This document shows positions 20,776-29,917 of a DNA stretch of 64,000 bases, piece by piece. The position numbers and the translations under genes are program-made. Position 1 is the first letter of the stretch; each line of letters starts with the position of its first letter. The DNA comes from Actinobacillus equuli (GTDB lineage: Bacteria > Pseudomonadota > Gammaproteobacteria > Enterobacterales > Pasteurellaceae): contig NZ_LR134310.1 of NCBI RefSeq assembly GCF_900636745.1, forward strand, positions 1,728,501 to 1,792,500, in the 5' to 3' direction. Below the pieces are notes generated by a model that was given only the letters and a program-made list of their open reading frames with translations, made no database searches and had not been told where the DNA came from.

Positions 20776-21285
20776 ATGCCTTTATTAGATAGCTTTAAAG
20801 TTGATCACACTCGTATGAACGCACCGGCAGTGCGTGTTGCAAAAACGATGACGACGCCGAAGGGCGATACGATTACCGTATTCGATTTACGTTTTTGCCG
20901 TCCAAATATTGATATTTTACCGGTGCGTGGTATTCACACGATGGAACATTTATTTGCCGGCTTTATGCGTGATCATTTAAATAGCGAAAATGTGGAAATC
21001 ATTGATATTTCACCAATGGGTTGCCGTACCGGTTTCTATATGTCATTAATCGGTACGCCAAGCGAAGCGGAAGTCGTTTCGGCATGGACTAAATCAATGG
21101 AAGATGCGTTACATAAAGTGCCGGATGTGTCAAAAATTCCGGAATTAAACGAATATCAATGCGGCTCTTACAAAGAGCATTCGCTTGAAGAAGCGCACCA
21201 AATTGCTCGTGATGTGTTAGCCAAAGGTATTGGCGTAAATCGTAACGAGGATTTAGCGCTTGATGAGAAATTATTAAATCCATAG
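20776..21285 (+). CDS. luxS: S-ribosylhomocysteine lyase LuxS
   Basis: Converts S-ribosylhomocysteine to homocysteine and the autoinducer-2 precursor DPD. Seen: the metal site [15 protein letters not shown], the catalytic region [12 protein letters not shown], and the C-terminal [12 protein letters not shown] with the third metal-ligand region. Length 169 aa is standard. TTGGAG lies before the ATG. It is monocistronic with its own terminator; the homocysteine product links it functionally to metE at 52.8 kb. Confidence 0.98.
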   Translation: MPLLDSFKVDHTRMNAPAVRVAKTMTTPKGDTITVFDLRFCRPNIDILPVRGIHTMEHLFAGFMRDHLNSENVEIIDISPMGCRTGFYMSLIGTPSEAEVVSAWTKSMEDALHKVPDVSKIPELNEYQCGSYKEHSLEEAHQIARDVLAKGIGVNRNEDLALDEKLLNP

Positions 21286-21291
21286 TCATTC

Positions 21292-21323
21292 AAAAAGGCG
21301 TAATTTTTATTACGTCTTTTTCT
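21292..21323 (+). terminator. Terminator after luxS
   Basis: A 13-bp stem with one G-T pair (21292-21304 with 21309-21321) around a TTTT loop, with a T-rich tail. Confidence 0.85.
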
Positions 21324-21350
21324 TCTGCAAAATATATTCTAATTTTGACA

Positions 21351-21371
21351 GACGCACATTGCGTCTTTTAG
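21351..21371 (+). other. Small hairpin upstream of the ABC transporter gene
   Basis: GACGCA (21351-21356) and TGCGTC (21360-21365) with a CAT loop and a TTTTAG tail, 19 bp before the coding region. It may be a leader structure; the stem is too short to call a terminator. Confidence 0.35.
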
Positions 21372-21389
21372 TTTTTTCAGGAAAGTAAG

Positions 21390-23234
21390 ATGTTAAACAA
21401 AATTTTCAGCTGGTTTGAGGCGAGAATCGAAACCTATCCGGAAGAAGCGCCTAAAACACCGAAAGCCGGGATTATTCCGTTTATTTTTGAAGCGACCAAA
21501 GGTATGCGAGGCTATTTAGTTATGCTGACCGTGTTAGTCGCTGCTGTCGGGATTATCGAAGCGGTATTGTTTCAGTTTATGGGCGAATTGGTTGACTGGG
21601 TAGCACAATATTCTCCGACGCAACTTTGGGCGGAGAAAAGCGGTAGTATTATTGCGATGTTTTGCATCGCTTTGTTAGGGATTTTATTCGTATTTCTAGC
21701 GAGTAGCATCCGCTTTCAATCGTTACAAGGCGTATTTCCAATGCGCTTGCGCTGGAATTTCCACCGCTTAATGCTCGGTCAGAGTATGGGCTTTTATCAA
21801 GACGAATTTGCCGGACGAGTTTCGGCGAAAGTGATGCAAACCGCTTTAGCCGTACGTGATGTGATTATGACCTGTGCGGATATGTTGGTTTACGTTGCGG
21901 TTTACTTAACTACCTCAAGTGTGATCTTATTGCAGTTTGACGGTTGGTTATTTGTGCCGTTTATTCTATGGGTTATTGCTCTCGCGGTGACGATCCGCAT
22001 TTTCGTACCGAAATTAGCGGAAGCGGCGCAAGAACAATCTGATGCACGCAGCTTAATGACCGGTCGTATTACCGATGCTTATTCAAATATTGCGACGGTA
22101 AAATTGTTCTCACACGGCAACCGTGAGTCGGCGTATGCGAAAGAATCAATGCAAGAATTTATGGTCACCGTACATAAACAAATGCGTCTGGTAACCGTCA
22201 TCGAAACCCTTACTAATGCGATGAGTATCGGTTTAATCGTTGCAACCGCCGGTATCGGTTTATGGCTATGGGGTGCTGAATTGGTTACTGCCGGTGCGAT
22301 TGCCACTTCAACTGCTTTAGCTTTACGTATCAAAGGGTTATCGCAATGGATTATGTGGGAATTTGCCCGTTTATTCGAAAACTTAGGCACGGTGCAAGAC
22401 GGTATGCAAACGTTATCAAAACCGCATACGGTAGTGGACAAAGCGGATGCAAAACCGTTGGAAGTTAGCAAAGGTGAAATTAAATTCGAGCACGTCAATT
22501 TTGCGTATGATCCGAAAAAGCCGTTGCTTAAAGATTTTGAATTAACCATTAAAGCCGGTGAAAAAGTCGGCTTAGTCGGACGCAGCGGTGCAGGTAAATC
22601 CACGCTCACTAACTTATTGCTACGTTTTTACGATATTCAAGACGGTTCAATTACGATTGATGGGCAAAATGTACGTGATATTACCCAAGAGAGCCTCCGT
22701 TCACAAATTGGCTTAGTGACGCAAGATACTTCGTTATTACATCGCTCAGTGCGTGAAAACTTACTTTATGGTCGCCCGAATGCAACTGAAGAAGAAATGT
22801 TGAAAGCGGTAGAAAAAGCGGCAGCAGCGGAATTTATCCCGAATCTACAAGATGCAAAAGGCAGAACCGGTTTTGATGCGCACGTGGGGGAGAGAGGCGT
22901 AAAACTTTCCGGCGGCCAGCGTCAGCGTATTGCGATTGCGCGTGTGATGTTAAAAGATGCGCCGATTCTGTTATTGGATGAAGCAACCAGTGCGTTGGAT
23001 TCGGAAGTGGAAGCGGCGATTCAAGAAAACCTAACCGAGCTAATGGACGGCAAAACAGTAGTGGCAATTGCTCACCGTCTTTCAACCATAATGGCGATGG
23101 ATAGACTGATTGTATTGGATAAAGGTGAAATTGTGGAACAAGGCAGCCACGAAGAATTACTGGCACAAAACGGTGTTTACGCCAAACTTTGGGCACACCA
23201 AAGCGGTGGTTTCTTAGCTGAAGATATTCACTAA
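21390..23234 (+). CDS. ABC transporter half-molecule (fused membrane and ATPase domains)
   Basis: Exporter-type ABC half-transporter. Seen: an N-terminal six-helix membrane domain (about residues 40-330) and a C-terminal ATPase with Walker A GLVGRSGAGKST near 395, signature LSGGQRQR, Walker B ILLLDEATSALDSE and H-loop AIAHRLSTI. Length 614 aa; it would work as a dimer. The membrane domain is not clearly MsbA, as it has a long N-terminal segment rich in prolines (TYPEEAPKTPKAG). Substrate unknown. Monocistronic, closed by a paired uptake-signal hairpin. Confidence 0.88.
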   Translation: MLNKIFSWFEARIETYPEEAPKTPKAGIIPFIFEATKGMRGYLVMLTVLVAAVGIIEAVLFQFMGELVDWVAQYSPTQLWAEKSGSIIAMFCIALLGILFVFLASSIRFQSLQGVFPMRLRWNFHRLMLGQSMGFYQDEFAGRVSAKVMQTALAVRDVIMTCADMLVYVAVYLTTSSVILLQFDGWLFVPFILWVIALAVTIRIFVPKLAEAAQEQSDARSLMTGRITDAYSNIATVKLFSHGNRESAYAKESMQEFMVTVHKQMRLVTVIETLTNAMSIGLIVATAGIGLWLWGAELVTAGAIATSTALALRIKGLSQWIMWEFARLFENLGTVQDGMQTLSKPHTVVDKADAKPLEVSKGEIKFEHVNFAYDPKKPLLKDFELTIKAGEKVGLVGRSGAGKSTLTNLLLRFYDIQDGSITIDGQNVRDITQESLRSQIGLVTQDTSLLHRSVRENLLYGRPNATEEEMLKAVEKAAAAEFIPNLQDAKGRTGFDAHVGERGVKLSGGQRQRIAIARVMLKDAPILLLDEATSALDSEVEAAIQENLTELMDGKTVVAIAHRLSTIMAMDRLIVLDKGEIVEQGSHEELLAQNGVYAKLWAHQSGGFLAEDIH

Positions 23235-23248
23235 CAATTCACTTGTAA

Positions 23249-23295
23249 CAAGCGGTCGGAATTTGCAAAAAATTTGCAGAATCCGACCGCTTGTC
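23249..23295. terminator. Inverted uptake-signal pair acting as terminator
   Basis: A 13-bp perfect stem, ACAAGCGGTCGGA (23249-23261) with its complement at 23283-23295, between the convergent ABC and HAD genes. Both arms are Apl-type uptake signals. Confidence 0.8.
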
Positions 23296-23311
23296 ATTTA
23301 TGCGCCAGTCA

Positions 23312-23962
23312 TTAAAGCTGTGCTAAAAACGACTGATTAATCTCGTTCATTTTTGCCAATTTAAAGTCCGCTAATGCCCAGTAATTTTCATGAAATTCTA
23401 GTGGATTTGGGATCACAATACAGCTCATCGAAGCTGCTTTCACTGAGATCATGCCCGTTTTAGAATCTTCAATCCCAACACATTCGGCGGGAGCGATTCC
23501 TAAGCCTTGTGCCGCTTGTAAATATACTGCCGGATGAGGCTTGCTATAAGGCAGCTCCGCTCCGGAAGCGATATAACTGAAATAATCGGCAATGCCGCAG
23601 CTTTTAACAATGTTTTCCAACATATAGCGTGGTGACGCGGAAGCGATAGCGATTTTTATGTCATTTTGTGCAAGTAATTCCAAGGTTTCCGGTACGCCAT
23701 TCATCAGCGGTTTCGCTTTTAAAATATTACTGATTGCCGCATCTAATAGTTCTTGAGCGACTTTTTCGATATCCAAAGGCTTTTGGTACAATTCACTGGC
23801 ATATCGTAATACTGGCGCGGATGGCATTCCTCGAGTACAGGCAAGTTCTTGTTCGGTAATCGGAATACCATAGTGATGTAAAAGATCTAACTCTGTCTGT
23901 TGCCATAAGGGTTCTGAGTCAATCAGCACACCGTCCATATCAAAGATAAATGCTTTTTTCAT
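23312..23962 (-). CDS. yniC: HAD-superfamily hexose/hexitol phosphatase (YniC/HxpB-like)
   Basis: Beta-phosphoglucomutase-like HAD phosphatase. Seen: motif I FDMDGVLIDSEPLW at the N-terminus, motif II IASASPRYM, Lys of KPHPAVYLQAA, and motif III GIEDSKTGM. This matches E. coli YniC (HxpB, a hexitol/sugar phosphatase) in pattern and length (216 aa). Exact substrate is inference. Monocistronic; a GGAAAAATT stretch precedes the ATG. Confidence 0.82.
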   Translation of the reverse strand: MKKAFIFDMDGVLIDSEPLWQQTELDLLHHYGIPITEQELACTRGMPSAPVLRYASELYQKPLDIEKVAQELLDAAISNILKAKPLMNGVPETLELLAQNDIKIAIASASPRYMLENIVKSCGIADYFSYIASGAELPYSKPHPAVYLQAAQGLGIAPAECVGIEDSKTGMISVKAASMSCIVIPNPLEFHENYWALADFKLAKMNEINQSFLAQL

Positions 23963-24173
23963 AATTTTTCCTTACTTGTAAACATAGCGCTAAATATTGT
24001 ACAAGCTTTAATCTATTAGATTGAAATACTTATTTCATTTCTCTTAGCAACGATCAAAAAGCGGTGAGATTTGCCTGATTTTTTACGATGCTAAAATCAG
24101 TATGTTTTATGCTGAAACCGTGTGTACAATATAGCTTACGTTTTATTAATTAGCTTATTTACTAGGAGAAAAT

Positions 24174-24737
24174 ATGGCGATTGTTTCTGTTCCGGTTGAA
24201 AAATCATATCGTTTACTCAATATCGGCCCGACAACGTTAGTTTCAGCAAAAGCGGATAACATTGAAAATGTCATGGCGGTGGCTTGGTCTTGTGCCTTGG
24301 ATTACGGCCCGCTTTCTAAGGTTACGACCGTATTGGATAAGCAAGCTTTTACACGAGGTTTGGTTGAGAAAAGCGGTTTATTTGCAATTCAAATTCCGGT
24401 AGCAAATCAAGCGGAATTAGTGCTGAAACTCGGTTCGACTTCACGTCATAGTGACCCTCATAAATTGGATAATGTTGAGATTTTTTATCAAGACGGTTTT
24501 GATATTCCGTTGGTAAAAGGTTGCGCCGGTTGGATTTTATGTGAATTGATTCGAAGCCAAGAGAATCAGCAAGAGCATGATCTTTTTATCGGAAAAGTAT
24601 TAGCAGCGTATGCAGATGATCGTGTGTTTAAAGATAACCATTGGATTTTTGACCAAGCTGAAAATGACTTACGCACACTGCACTACGTTGCCGGAGGGCA
24701 GTTTTATTTGATTGGCGAAAGTTTGGAAGTGAAATAG
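24174..24737 (+). CDS. Flavin reductase-like (FMN split-barrel) protein
   Basis: Split-barrel flavoprotein of the flavoredoxin/flavin-reductase-like family; substrate unknown. Seen: an N-terminal strand region TTLVSAKADNIENVMAVAW, the flavin-contact LVEKSGLFAIQIPVANQA, and SRHSDPHKLDNVEIF. Length 187 aa is typical of a single FMN-binding domain. AGGAGAA lies before the ATG. It stands alone between a HAD phosphatase gene and yecA. Could reduce flavins or metal complexes; not decidable from sequence. Confidence 0.78.
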   Translation: MAIVSVPVEKSYRLLNIGPTTLVSAKADNIENVMAVAWSCALDYGPLSKVTTVLDKQAFTRGLVEKSGLFAIQIPVANQAELVLKLGSTSRHSDPHKLDNVEIFYQDGFDIPLVKGCAGWILCELIRSQENQQEHDLFIGKVLAAYADDRVFKDNHWIFDQAENDLRTLHYVAGGQFYLIGESLEVK

Positions 24738-24818
24738 CGCTTTCATGCTAGCGGCTAATGACTAGCTCGCCAAAAAGTAGCATAATACGCCCCTTAAATT
24801 TTATCAGTAGGAGAGACA

Positions 24819-25493
24819 ATGAGCGATAAATTAGCTGCACCTTTAACCAGTGAAGAATTTGAGCAACTTGATGAGCTGTTATTTTCGTATGCCAATAAAG
24901 GCGATGAAGATGCGATTTTATTAAACGTTTCGGAATTGGACGGTTTTTTAACTGCAATTTTATCGTCGGTAAACGTGCCGGCAATGACTGATTGGTTACC
25001 GATTTTGTTTAATAATGATGTACCTAATTTAGAAGACAAACGTTCGAAGCAATTTATTGAGTTGGTTTCTCGTCATTACAATTCATTGGCACAAACACTT
25101 CTCAACGACAAAAAAGAATATCACCCGATTTTTTGGGAAGAGCGTGTTGGTCGCCGTAAATTAGTGGTAGTTTCTCCTTGGTGTGGCGGTTATATTGTCG
25201 GCACAATGGCGGCGAGCTGGCAAAATCTCTCGGCGGAAATTCAGCCGCATTTTGAGTTAATTGAACAACACGCTAAATCAAGCTATGTGGAGCAAATGCC
25301 ACCGTTGGAAGAGCAGCGCAAAATTGAAAAAGCGATTCGTAATGCCGCATTAGCAGTTTTTGAACAAGTTAATGAAGAAGCTCCATTACTTGAAAAGCCG
25401 CAACCGTATGTGAATCAAAATAAAGTGGGCGTAAACGAGCCTTGCCCGTGCGGAAGCGGTAAAAAATACAAAAAATGTTGTATGAATAAATAA
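24819..25493 (+). CDS. yecA: YecA-family (UPF0149) protein with SEC-C metal-binding tail
   Basis: UPF0149/YecA-like protein. Seen: an alpha-helical N-terminal domain with [20 protein letters not shown] and [14 protein letters not shown], and a C-terminal SEC-C zinc motif [15 protein letters not shown] at the end of the protein, the same motif used by SecA. Length 224 aa, as in E. coli YecA (221 aa). YecA-type proteins have been linked to ribosome/Sec interactions through the SEC-C tail, but the role here is inference. GGAGAGAC precedes the start. Confidence 0.87.
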   Translation: MSDKLAAPLTSEEFEQLDELLFSYANKGDEDAILLNVSELDGFLTAILSSVNVPAMTDWLPILFNNDVPNLEDKRSKQFIELVSRHYNSLAQTLLNDKKEYHPIFWEERVGRRKLVVVSPWCGGYIVGTMAASWQNLSAEIQPHFELIEQHAKSSYVEQMPPLEEQRKIEKAIRNAALAVFEQVNEEAPLLEKPQPYVNQNKVGVNEPCPCGSGKKYKKCCMNK

Positions 25494-25602
25494 TCACTAA
25501 GCCGTATCTTGTTATGCAAGATACGGCTTTTTTTGCAAAAAAAGCGGTAAATTTAACCGCTTTCTTTTAGAATAGATTCAAGATTATATTTAGGAGAAAA
25601 TA

Positions 25603-26643
25603 ATGAAAGTGATAAATGTTGCGCTTGCCGGTGCCGGCTATTCCAGCCGAGTTTTTCATGTGCCTTTTTTTAAACAAGATGCTCGCTTTCAAATTGTGAA
25701 AGTTTTTGAACGTACCACAAATAATGCTCAGCTTTGGCTACCTGAAGTCGAAACCGTACGTAGCTTTGATGCCTTATTGAGTGATGAAGTGGATTTAGTG
25801 GTGATTACCACGCCAAATCAAACGCACTATGAGATGGTGAAAAGTGCGTTATTAGCCGGTAAACACGTTTTAGTCGAGAAGCCACTTGTGGCAAGTGCCG
25901 CAGAAGCATTAGAACTAGAACAGTTGGCTAAACAGCAAAATGTGGTGTTATACGTCTATCAAAATCGCCGTTGGGACAGCCATATTGCCACTGCAAAAGA
26001 AGTCTTGGCTAAAAATTTAGTGGGCGAGGTAGTGGATTGTGAGATTCGCTTCGAACGCTATGCCAAAGGTAAAAATGTGAAGGTATGGAAAGAAGCGGGC
26101 GATCGTGGTACCGGATTGGTTTATGACTTAGGTGTGCATTTGATTGACCAAGCGATTTATCTGTTTGGTAAGCCGCGAGCGGTATTCGCCGATATTCGTT
26201 ATCAGCATAATGAGGCTTTAGTGGACGATAATTTCGATTTACATCTCTATTATGCAAACGGCTTAAAAGTTGCCTTACAAGCGTCTAAATATGCACGAGA
26301 GCCAAGCCCGGCATTCGTATTGCACGGTAAAAACGGCTCTTATATGAAGCAAGAGACAGACAGCCAAGAAGCGCATTTAAGCAAAGGTGTGCAGCCAATT
26401 GGCAACTGGAATGCCGAGCCAGAAACTGAATGGGGCGTGTTACATACTGAAATTGACGGCGAAGTAATTCGTAAGCCGTACCCGAATGCCCAAGCCAGCT
26501 ATCAAAATTTGGTGGATGATTTATACCAAGTGCTAACTACTGGCTCAGAACCGATCGTAAAATTGGAAGAAGTTACTTTAGTTTTACGTATTATCGAAGC
26601 GGCATTTGAAAGTGCGAACAAAGGTCAGAAGATTACGCTATAA
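25603..26643 (+). CDS. Gfo/Idh/MocA-family oxidoreductase
   Basis: NAD(P)-dependent dehydrogenase of the glucose-fructose oxidoreductase/inositol dehydrogenase family. Seen: N-terminal Rossmann start NVALAGAGYSSRVFHVPFF, the family motif HVLVEKPLVASAAEA, and the C-terminal-domain motif GTGLVYDLGVHLIDQAIYLFG. Length 346 aa matches YdgJ/YhhX-type members. Natural substrate cannot be named. AGGAGAA precedes the ATG; an inverted uptake-signal pair follows the gene. Confidence 0.85.
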   Translation: MKVINVALAGAGYSSRVFHVPFFKQDARFQIVKVFERTTNNAQLWLPEVETVRSFDALLSDEVDLVVITTPNQTHYEMVKSALLAGKHVLVEKPLVASAAEALELEQLAKQQNVVLYVYQNRRWDSHIATAKEVLAKNLVGEVVDCEIRFERYAKGKNVKVWKEAGDRGTGLVYDLGVHLIDQAIYLFGKPRAVFADIRYQHNEALVDDNFDLHLYYANGLKVALQASKYAREPSPAFVLHGKNGSYMKQETDSQEAHLSKGVQPIGNWNAEPETEWGVLHTEIDGEVIRKPYPNAQASYQNLVDDLYQVLTTGSEPIVKLEEVTLVLRIIEAAFESANKGQKITL

Positions 26644-26660
26644 GTAAAGCGGAAGATTTA

Positions 26661-26708
26661 CAAGCGGTTGGATTTGCAAAAAATTTTGCAGATTCGACCG
26701 CTTTTTTT
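26661..26708 (+). terminator. Inverted uptake-signal pair as terminator
   Basis: CAAGCGGTTG (26661-26670) pairs with CGACCGCTT (26695-26703) with one wobble, then a T7 run. It follows the Gfo/Idh gene. Confidence 0.75.
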
Positions 26709-26774
26709 GTAAGGCTTTAATTATATATTATGACTTATAACAACTTCGTTTAATGATAGATTTAAGGATATTGT

Positions 26775-28118
26775 ATGGAGCAGCTCTCAGTAGAGAATTT
26801 AGTCATTGGTTTTGGTAAAGCGGGTAAAACCCTAGCGGCGGATTTAGCTAAGGCTGGGCAGTCGGTAATTTTGGTGGAACAAAGTGAAGTAATGTATGGC
26901 GGCACTTGTATCAATATCGGTTGTATCCCTTCTAAAAAATTATTGGTAGAAGGACTAAAAGGGCAAAATGTGGCGGATAAAGTCACTGTGTTTAATCAGT
27001 CAATGACGGCAAAAAACGGCTTAATCGGTAAATTGCGTGCGGCAAATTTTGCTAAGTTAGATAGCCTTGAAAATGCGCGTATTATTACCGCCAAAGCGAG
27101 TTTTAAAGACGAACATACCGTGTTATTAAACGGTCGTGACGGCGAGTTTGAAGTACGTGCCGATAAAATTTTTATCAATACCGGTGCAAGTTCAAACCGT
27201 TTAGCGATTGAAGGGGCGGATAGCGCGAGAATTTATGACAGTACGGGAATTCTATCTTTAACTGAGCGTCCGGATCGCCTTGTGATCGTTGGCGGCGGTT
27301 ATATTTCATTGGAATTTGCTTTTATGTATCAAGCATTTGGCAGCCAAGTCACTATTTTAGAAAATAGCGATACTTTCTTGGCACGTGAAGATCGTGATAT
27401 GGCGGAAGCGATGCTTGATGTATTGAATCGTAAAGGTATCCAAGTGCATTTAGGTGTGCAAACGGAACGTTTTGTTGAAAATGCAGATTCGACTACCGTA
27501 GTCACCAATCAAGGCGAATTTATTGCTGATGCAGTATTAGTAGCGATCGGTCGCCGTGCTAATACGCAAGGTTTAGCGCTTGAAAATGCCGGTATTAAGC
27601 TCAATGAGCGAGGTGTAATCATTACCGATGAACACTTACGTGTTGCAGGTAAATCACATATTTGGGCGATGGGTGATGTTGCCGGTTCAGCACAGTTTAC
27701 CTACATTTCATTAGATGATTACCGCATTGTGCGAGACCAATTATTTGCGGAAGGTAAACGTAGCCGTGATGATCGTGCGGTATTCCCGACAGCGGTATTT
27801 ACCGAGCCACCGTTTGCGCATATCGGTTTAACCGAAAGTGCGGCACAAAAATCGGGACGCAATGTAATTGTGAAGAAAATGAAAGCCGAAATGATTCCAA
27901 AAGCCAAAGTATTGGGTCAAACAGATGGTTTGTTGAAAGCCATTATTGATGCGGATACGGACGAAATTTTAGGTGTAACGTTATTCTGTGCGGAAGCGCA
28001 TGAAATCATCAATCTGTTTAAAATGGCGATGGACTACAAAATTCCGGCAAGCTATATCAAAAACCAGATCTTTACTCACCCGACAATTATTGAAGGCTTA
28101 AACGATTTATTCGCTTAG
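26775..28118 (+). CDS. rclA: RclA-family pyridine nucleotide-disulfide oxidoreductase
   Basis: Flavoprotein disulfide reductase. Seen: FAD-binding VIGFGKAGKTLAADLAKAG, redox-active CINIGC (Cys45 and Cys50), NAD-binding VGGGYISLEFAFMYQAFGS, and ending DYKIPASYIKNQIFTHPTI EGLNDLF. Similar in order and length (447 aa) to E. coli RclA (441 aa), which protects against reactive chlorine and reduces Cu(II). Other dihydrolipoamide-dehydrogenase relatives cannot be ruled out by eye. The rclR regulator is not adjacent. Confidence 0.83.
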   Translation: MEQLSVENLVIGFGKAGKTLAADLAKAGQSVILVEQSEVMYGGTCINIGCIPSKKLLVEGLKGQNVADKVTVFNQSMTAKNGLIGKLRAANFAKLDSLENARIITAKASFKDEHTVLLNGRDGEFEVRADKIFINTGASSNRLAIEGADSARIYDSTGILSLTERPDRLVIVGGGYISLEFAFMYQAFGSQVTILENSDTFLAREDRDMAEAMLDVLNRKGIQVHLGVQTERFVENADSTTVVTNQGEFIADAVLVAIGRRANTQGLALENAGIKLNERGVIITDEHLRVAGKSHIWAMGDVAGSAQFTYISLDDYRIVRDQLFAEGKRSRDDRAVFPTAVFTEPPFAHIGLTESAAQKSGRNVIVKKMKAEMIPKAKVLGQTDGLLKAIIDADTDEILGVTLFCAEAHEIINLFKMAMDYKIPASYIKNQIFTHPTIIEGLNDLFA

Positions 28119-28130
28119 CTCTTTAAATAA

Positions 28131-28175
28131 CAAGCGGTGGAATTTGTAAACTTTTTGCAAATTCCACCGCTTTTG
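28131..28175 (+). terminator. Inverted uptake-signal pair as terminator after rclA
   Basis: CAAGCGGTGGAATTTG (28131-28146) pairs with the complementary stretch 28158-28173, then TTTTT. Confidence 0.75.
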
Positions 28176-28310
28176 TTTTTGTAGATGACTGCGAAAAGGC
28201 TTGATCTCTGTACCCAACTCGCCTACATTTATAAATCTTTGTATATAAATAGTACAAATGGTAAAAAAATGGGGAAATTTAACCGCTTGCAATAAATAAT
28301 TATTGAATAA

Positions 28311-28330
28311 TTTTGCATATTTATGCAAAA
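28311..28330 (+). promoter_or_regulatory. Palindrome upstream of argH (possible ArgR site)
   Basis: TTTTGCATA (28311-28319) and TATGCAAAA (28322-28330) form a 9+9 inverted repeat. An adjacent TGAAT half-site lies at 28304-28308. The TGCAT/ATGCA halves and AT-rich centre resemble ARG boxes, and argH is an expected target. Low confidence without a matrix search. Confidence 0.35.
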
Positions 28331-28393
28331 TATCCCTATTCAGATGTACAGGACATCTTTTAGTAAGATTAAAGAAGCGAAAAGGAACACAAT

Positions 28394-29770
28394 ATGGCAC
28401 TTTGGGGTGGACGTTTTAAACAAGAAGCTGATGCAAAATTTAAATTTTTCAATGACTCGTTACGTTTTGACTATCGTTTAGCATTACAAGATATTGACGG
28501 TTCAATCGGTTGGGCGAAAGCGATTACTTCGGTTGGCATTTTAACCGAGCAAGAACACCAACAATTAGTGGCGGCGTTAAAAGAATTACGTGCGGAAATC
28601 GAGCCGAATATTGCGATTATTTTACGTGATGATGCGGAAGATATTCATAGCTGGGTTGAATCAAAACTGATCGAAAAAGTCGGTGATTTAGGTAAAAAAC
28701 TCCACACCGGTCGTAGCCGTAACGACCAAGTTGCGGTGGATATGAAAATGTGGTGTAAGGTTCAGGCGGTCGTATTGCAAGAGCGTATCCGTAACTTACA
28801 GCACAAATTGGTCGAAACCGCCGAAACAAATCAAAATGCGGTAATGCCGGGCTACACCCATTTACAACGTGCGCAGCCGATTACTTTTGCCCATTGGTGT
28901 ATGGCGTATTACGAAATGTTAGAACGTGATTTCAGCCGTTTAACCGATGCTTATAAACGGATGCACACTTGTCCGTTAGGTTCAGGCGCATTAGCCGGCA
29001 CGGCGTATTCAATCGATCGTGATGTACTTGCGCAGGATCTCGGTTTTGCGATCGGTACACGTAACAGTTTGGATTCGGTTTCGGATCGTGACCACGTGTT
29101 GGAACTACTTTCAACCGCCTCGATCAGTATGGTGCATTTATCACGTTTTGCTGAAGATCTCATTTTCTTCAATAGCGGTGAATCGGCATTCTTGGAATTA
29201 TCGGATCGTGTCACCTCTGGTTCTTCATTAATGCCGCAAAAGAAAAATCCGGATGCGTGCGAATTAATTCGTGGTAAATCAGGACGTGTATTTGGCGCAT
29301 TATCAGGCTTGCTCACCACCTTAAAAGGCTTACCGCTTGCATATAATAAAGATATGCAAGAAGACAAAGAAGGCATTTTTGATGCGATGGAAACCTGGCA
29401 GGCTTGTTTAGAGATTGGTGCCTTAGTGCTTGAAGATATCAATGTGAACGTGGAACGTACTCGTGAAGCGGCGCAGCAAGGTTATTCGAATGCGACCGAG
29501 CTTGCGGATTATTTAGTGGCGAAGGGCATTCCATTCCGTGAAGCGCATCATATTGTAGGTGAAGCGGTAGTCTATGCGATCAGCAAACGTGAACCGTTAG
29601 AAGCATTAAGCGTGACGGAATTTAAACAGTTCCACCCAGTGATCGATGAAGACGTTTACCCGATTCTTTCGTTAGAATCCTGTTTAGAAAAACGTAGTGC
29701 GAAAGGCGGGGTGAATCCGGAACGTGTACGTGAAGCGATTGAAGCGGCTAAAGTAAATTTAGGTGCGTAA
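28394..29770 (+). CDS. argH: Argininosuccinate lyase ArgH
   Basis: Cleaves argininosuccinate to arginine and fumarate. Seen: start [20 protein letters not shown], the conserved EDIHSWVE, the [13 protein letters not shown] loop, [14 protein letters not shown], and the fumarase/lyase signature [12 protein letters not shown]. Length 458 aa is standard. AAAAGGAACAC precedes the ATG. No other arg gene is adjacent. A palindrome lies about 65-80 bp upstream. Confidence 0.97.
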   Translation: MALWGGRFKQEADAKFKFFNDSLRFDYRLALQDIDGSIGWAKAITSVGILTEQEHQQLVAALKELRAEIEPNIAIILRDDAEDIHSWVESKLIEKVGDLGKKLHTGRSRNDQVAVDMKMWCKVQAVVLQERIRNLQHKLVETAETNQNAVMPGYTHLQRAQPITFAHWCMAYYEMLERDFSRLTDAYKRMHTCPLGSGALAGTAYSIDRDVLAQDLGFAIGTRNSLDSVSDRDHVLELLSTASISMVHLSRFAEDLIFFNSGESAFLELSDRVTSGSSLMPQKKNPDACELIRGKSGRVFGALSGLLTTLKGLPLAYNKDMQEDKEGIFDAMETWQACLEIGALVLEDINVNVERTREAAQQGYSNATELADYLVAKGIPFREAHHIVGEAVVYAISKREPLEALSVTEFKQFHPVIDEDVYPILSLESCLEKRSAKGGVNPERVREAIEAAKVNLGA

Positions 29771-29792
29771 TTGAATTGATATTTGGATAAGA

Positions 29793-29839
29793 ACAAGCGG
29801 TCTGATTTGGTAAAATTCTTGCAAAATCAGACCGCTTGT
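29793..29839. terminator. Inverted uptake-signal pair between argH and the SulP gene
   Basis: A 16-bp stem (29793-29808 with 29824-29839), both arms bearing ACAAGCGGTC. It separates convergent genes. Confidence 0.8.
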
Positions 29840-29873
29840 TTATTTGCAGCCTACGCACGGCAATTCCCTTTTA

Positions 29874-29902
29874 TTCTGTGTATTCGGTGTTTTCCGTGGT
29901 TC
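29874..29902. repeat. Dispersed TTCCGTGGTT repeat, copy 4
   Basis: A run of related words, TTCTGTGTATTCGGTG followed by TTTTCCGTGGTT, just downstream of the SulP stop codon. Confidence 0.6.
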
Positions 29903-29917
29903 AGATTCAGTGTTTAT

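Noticed and set aside
28107-28400. 97-codon minus-strand open frame between rclA and argH
   Set aside because: It runs through the uptake-signal hairpin and the argH promoter region, shows no ribosome site and no recognisable domain.
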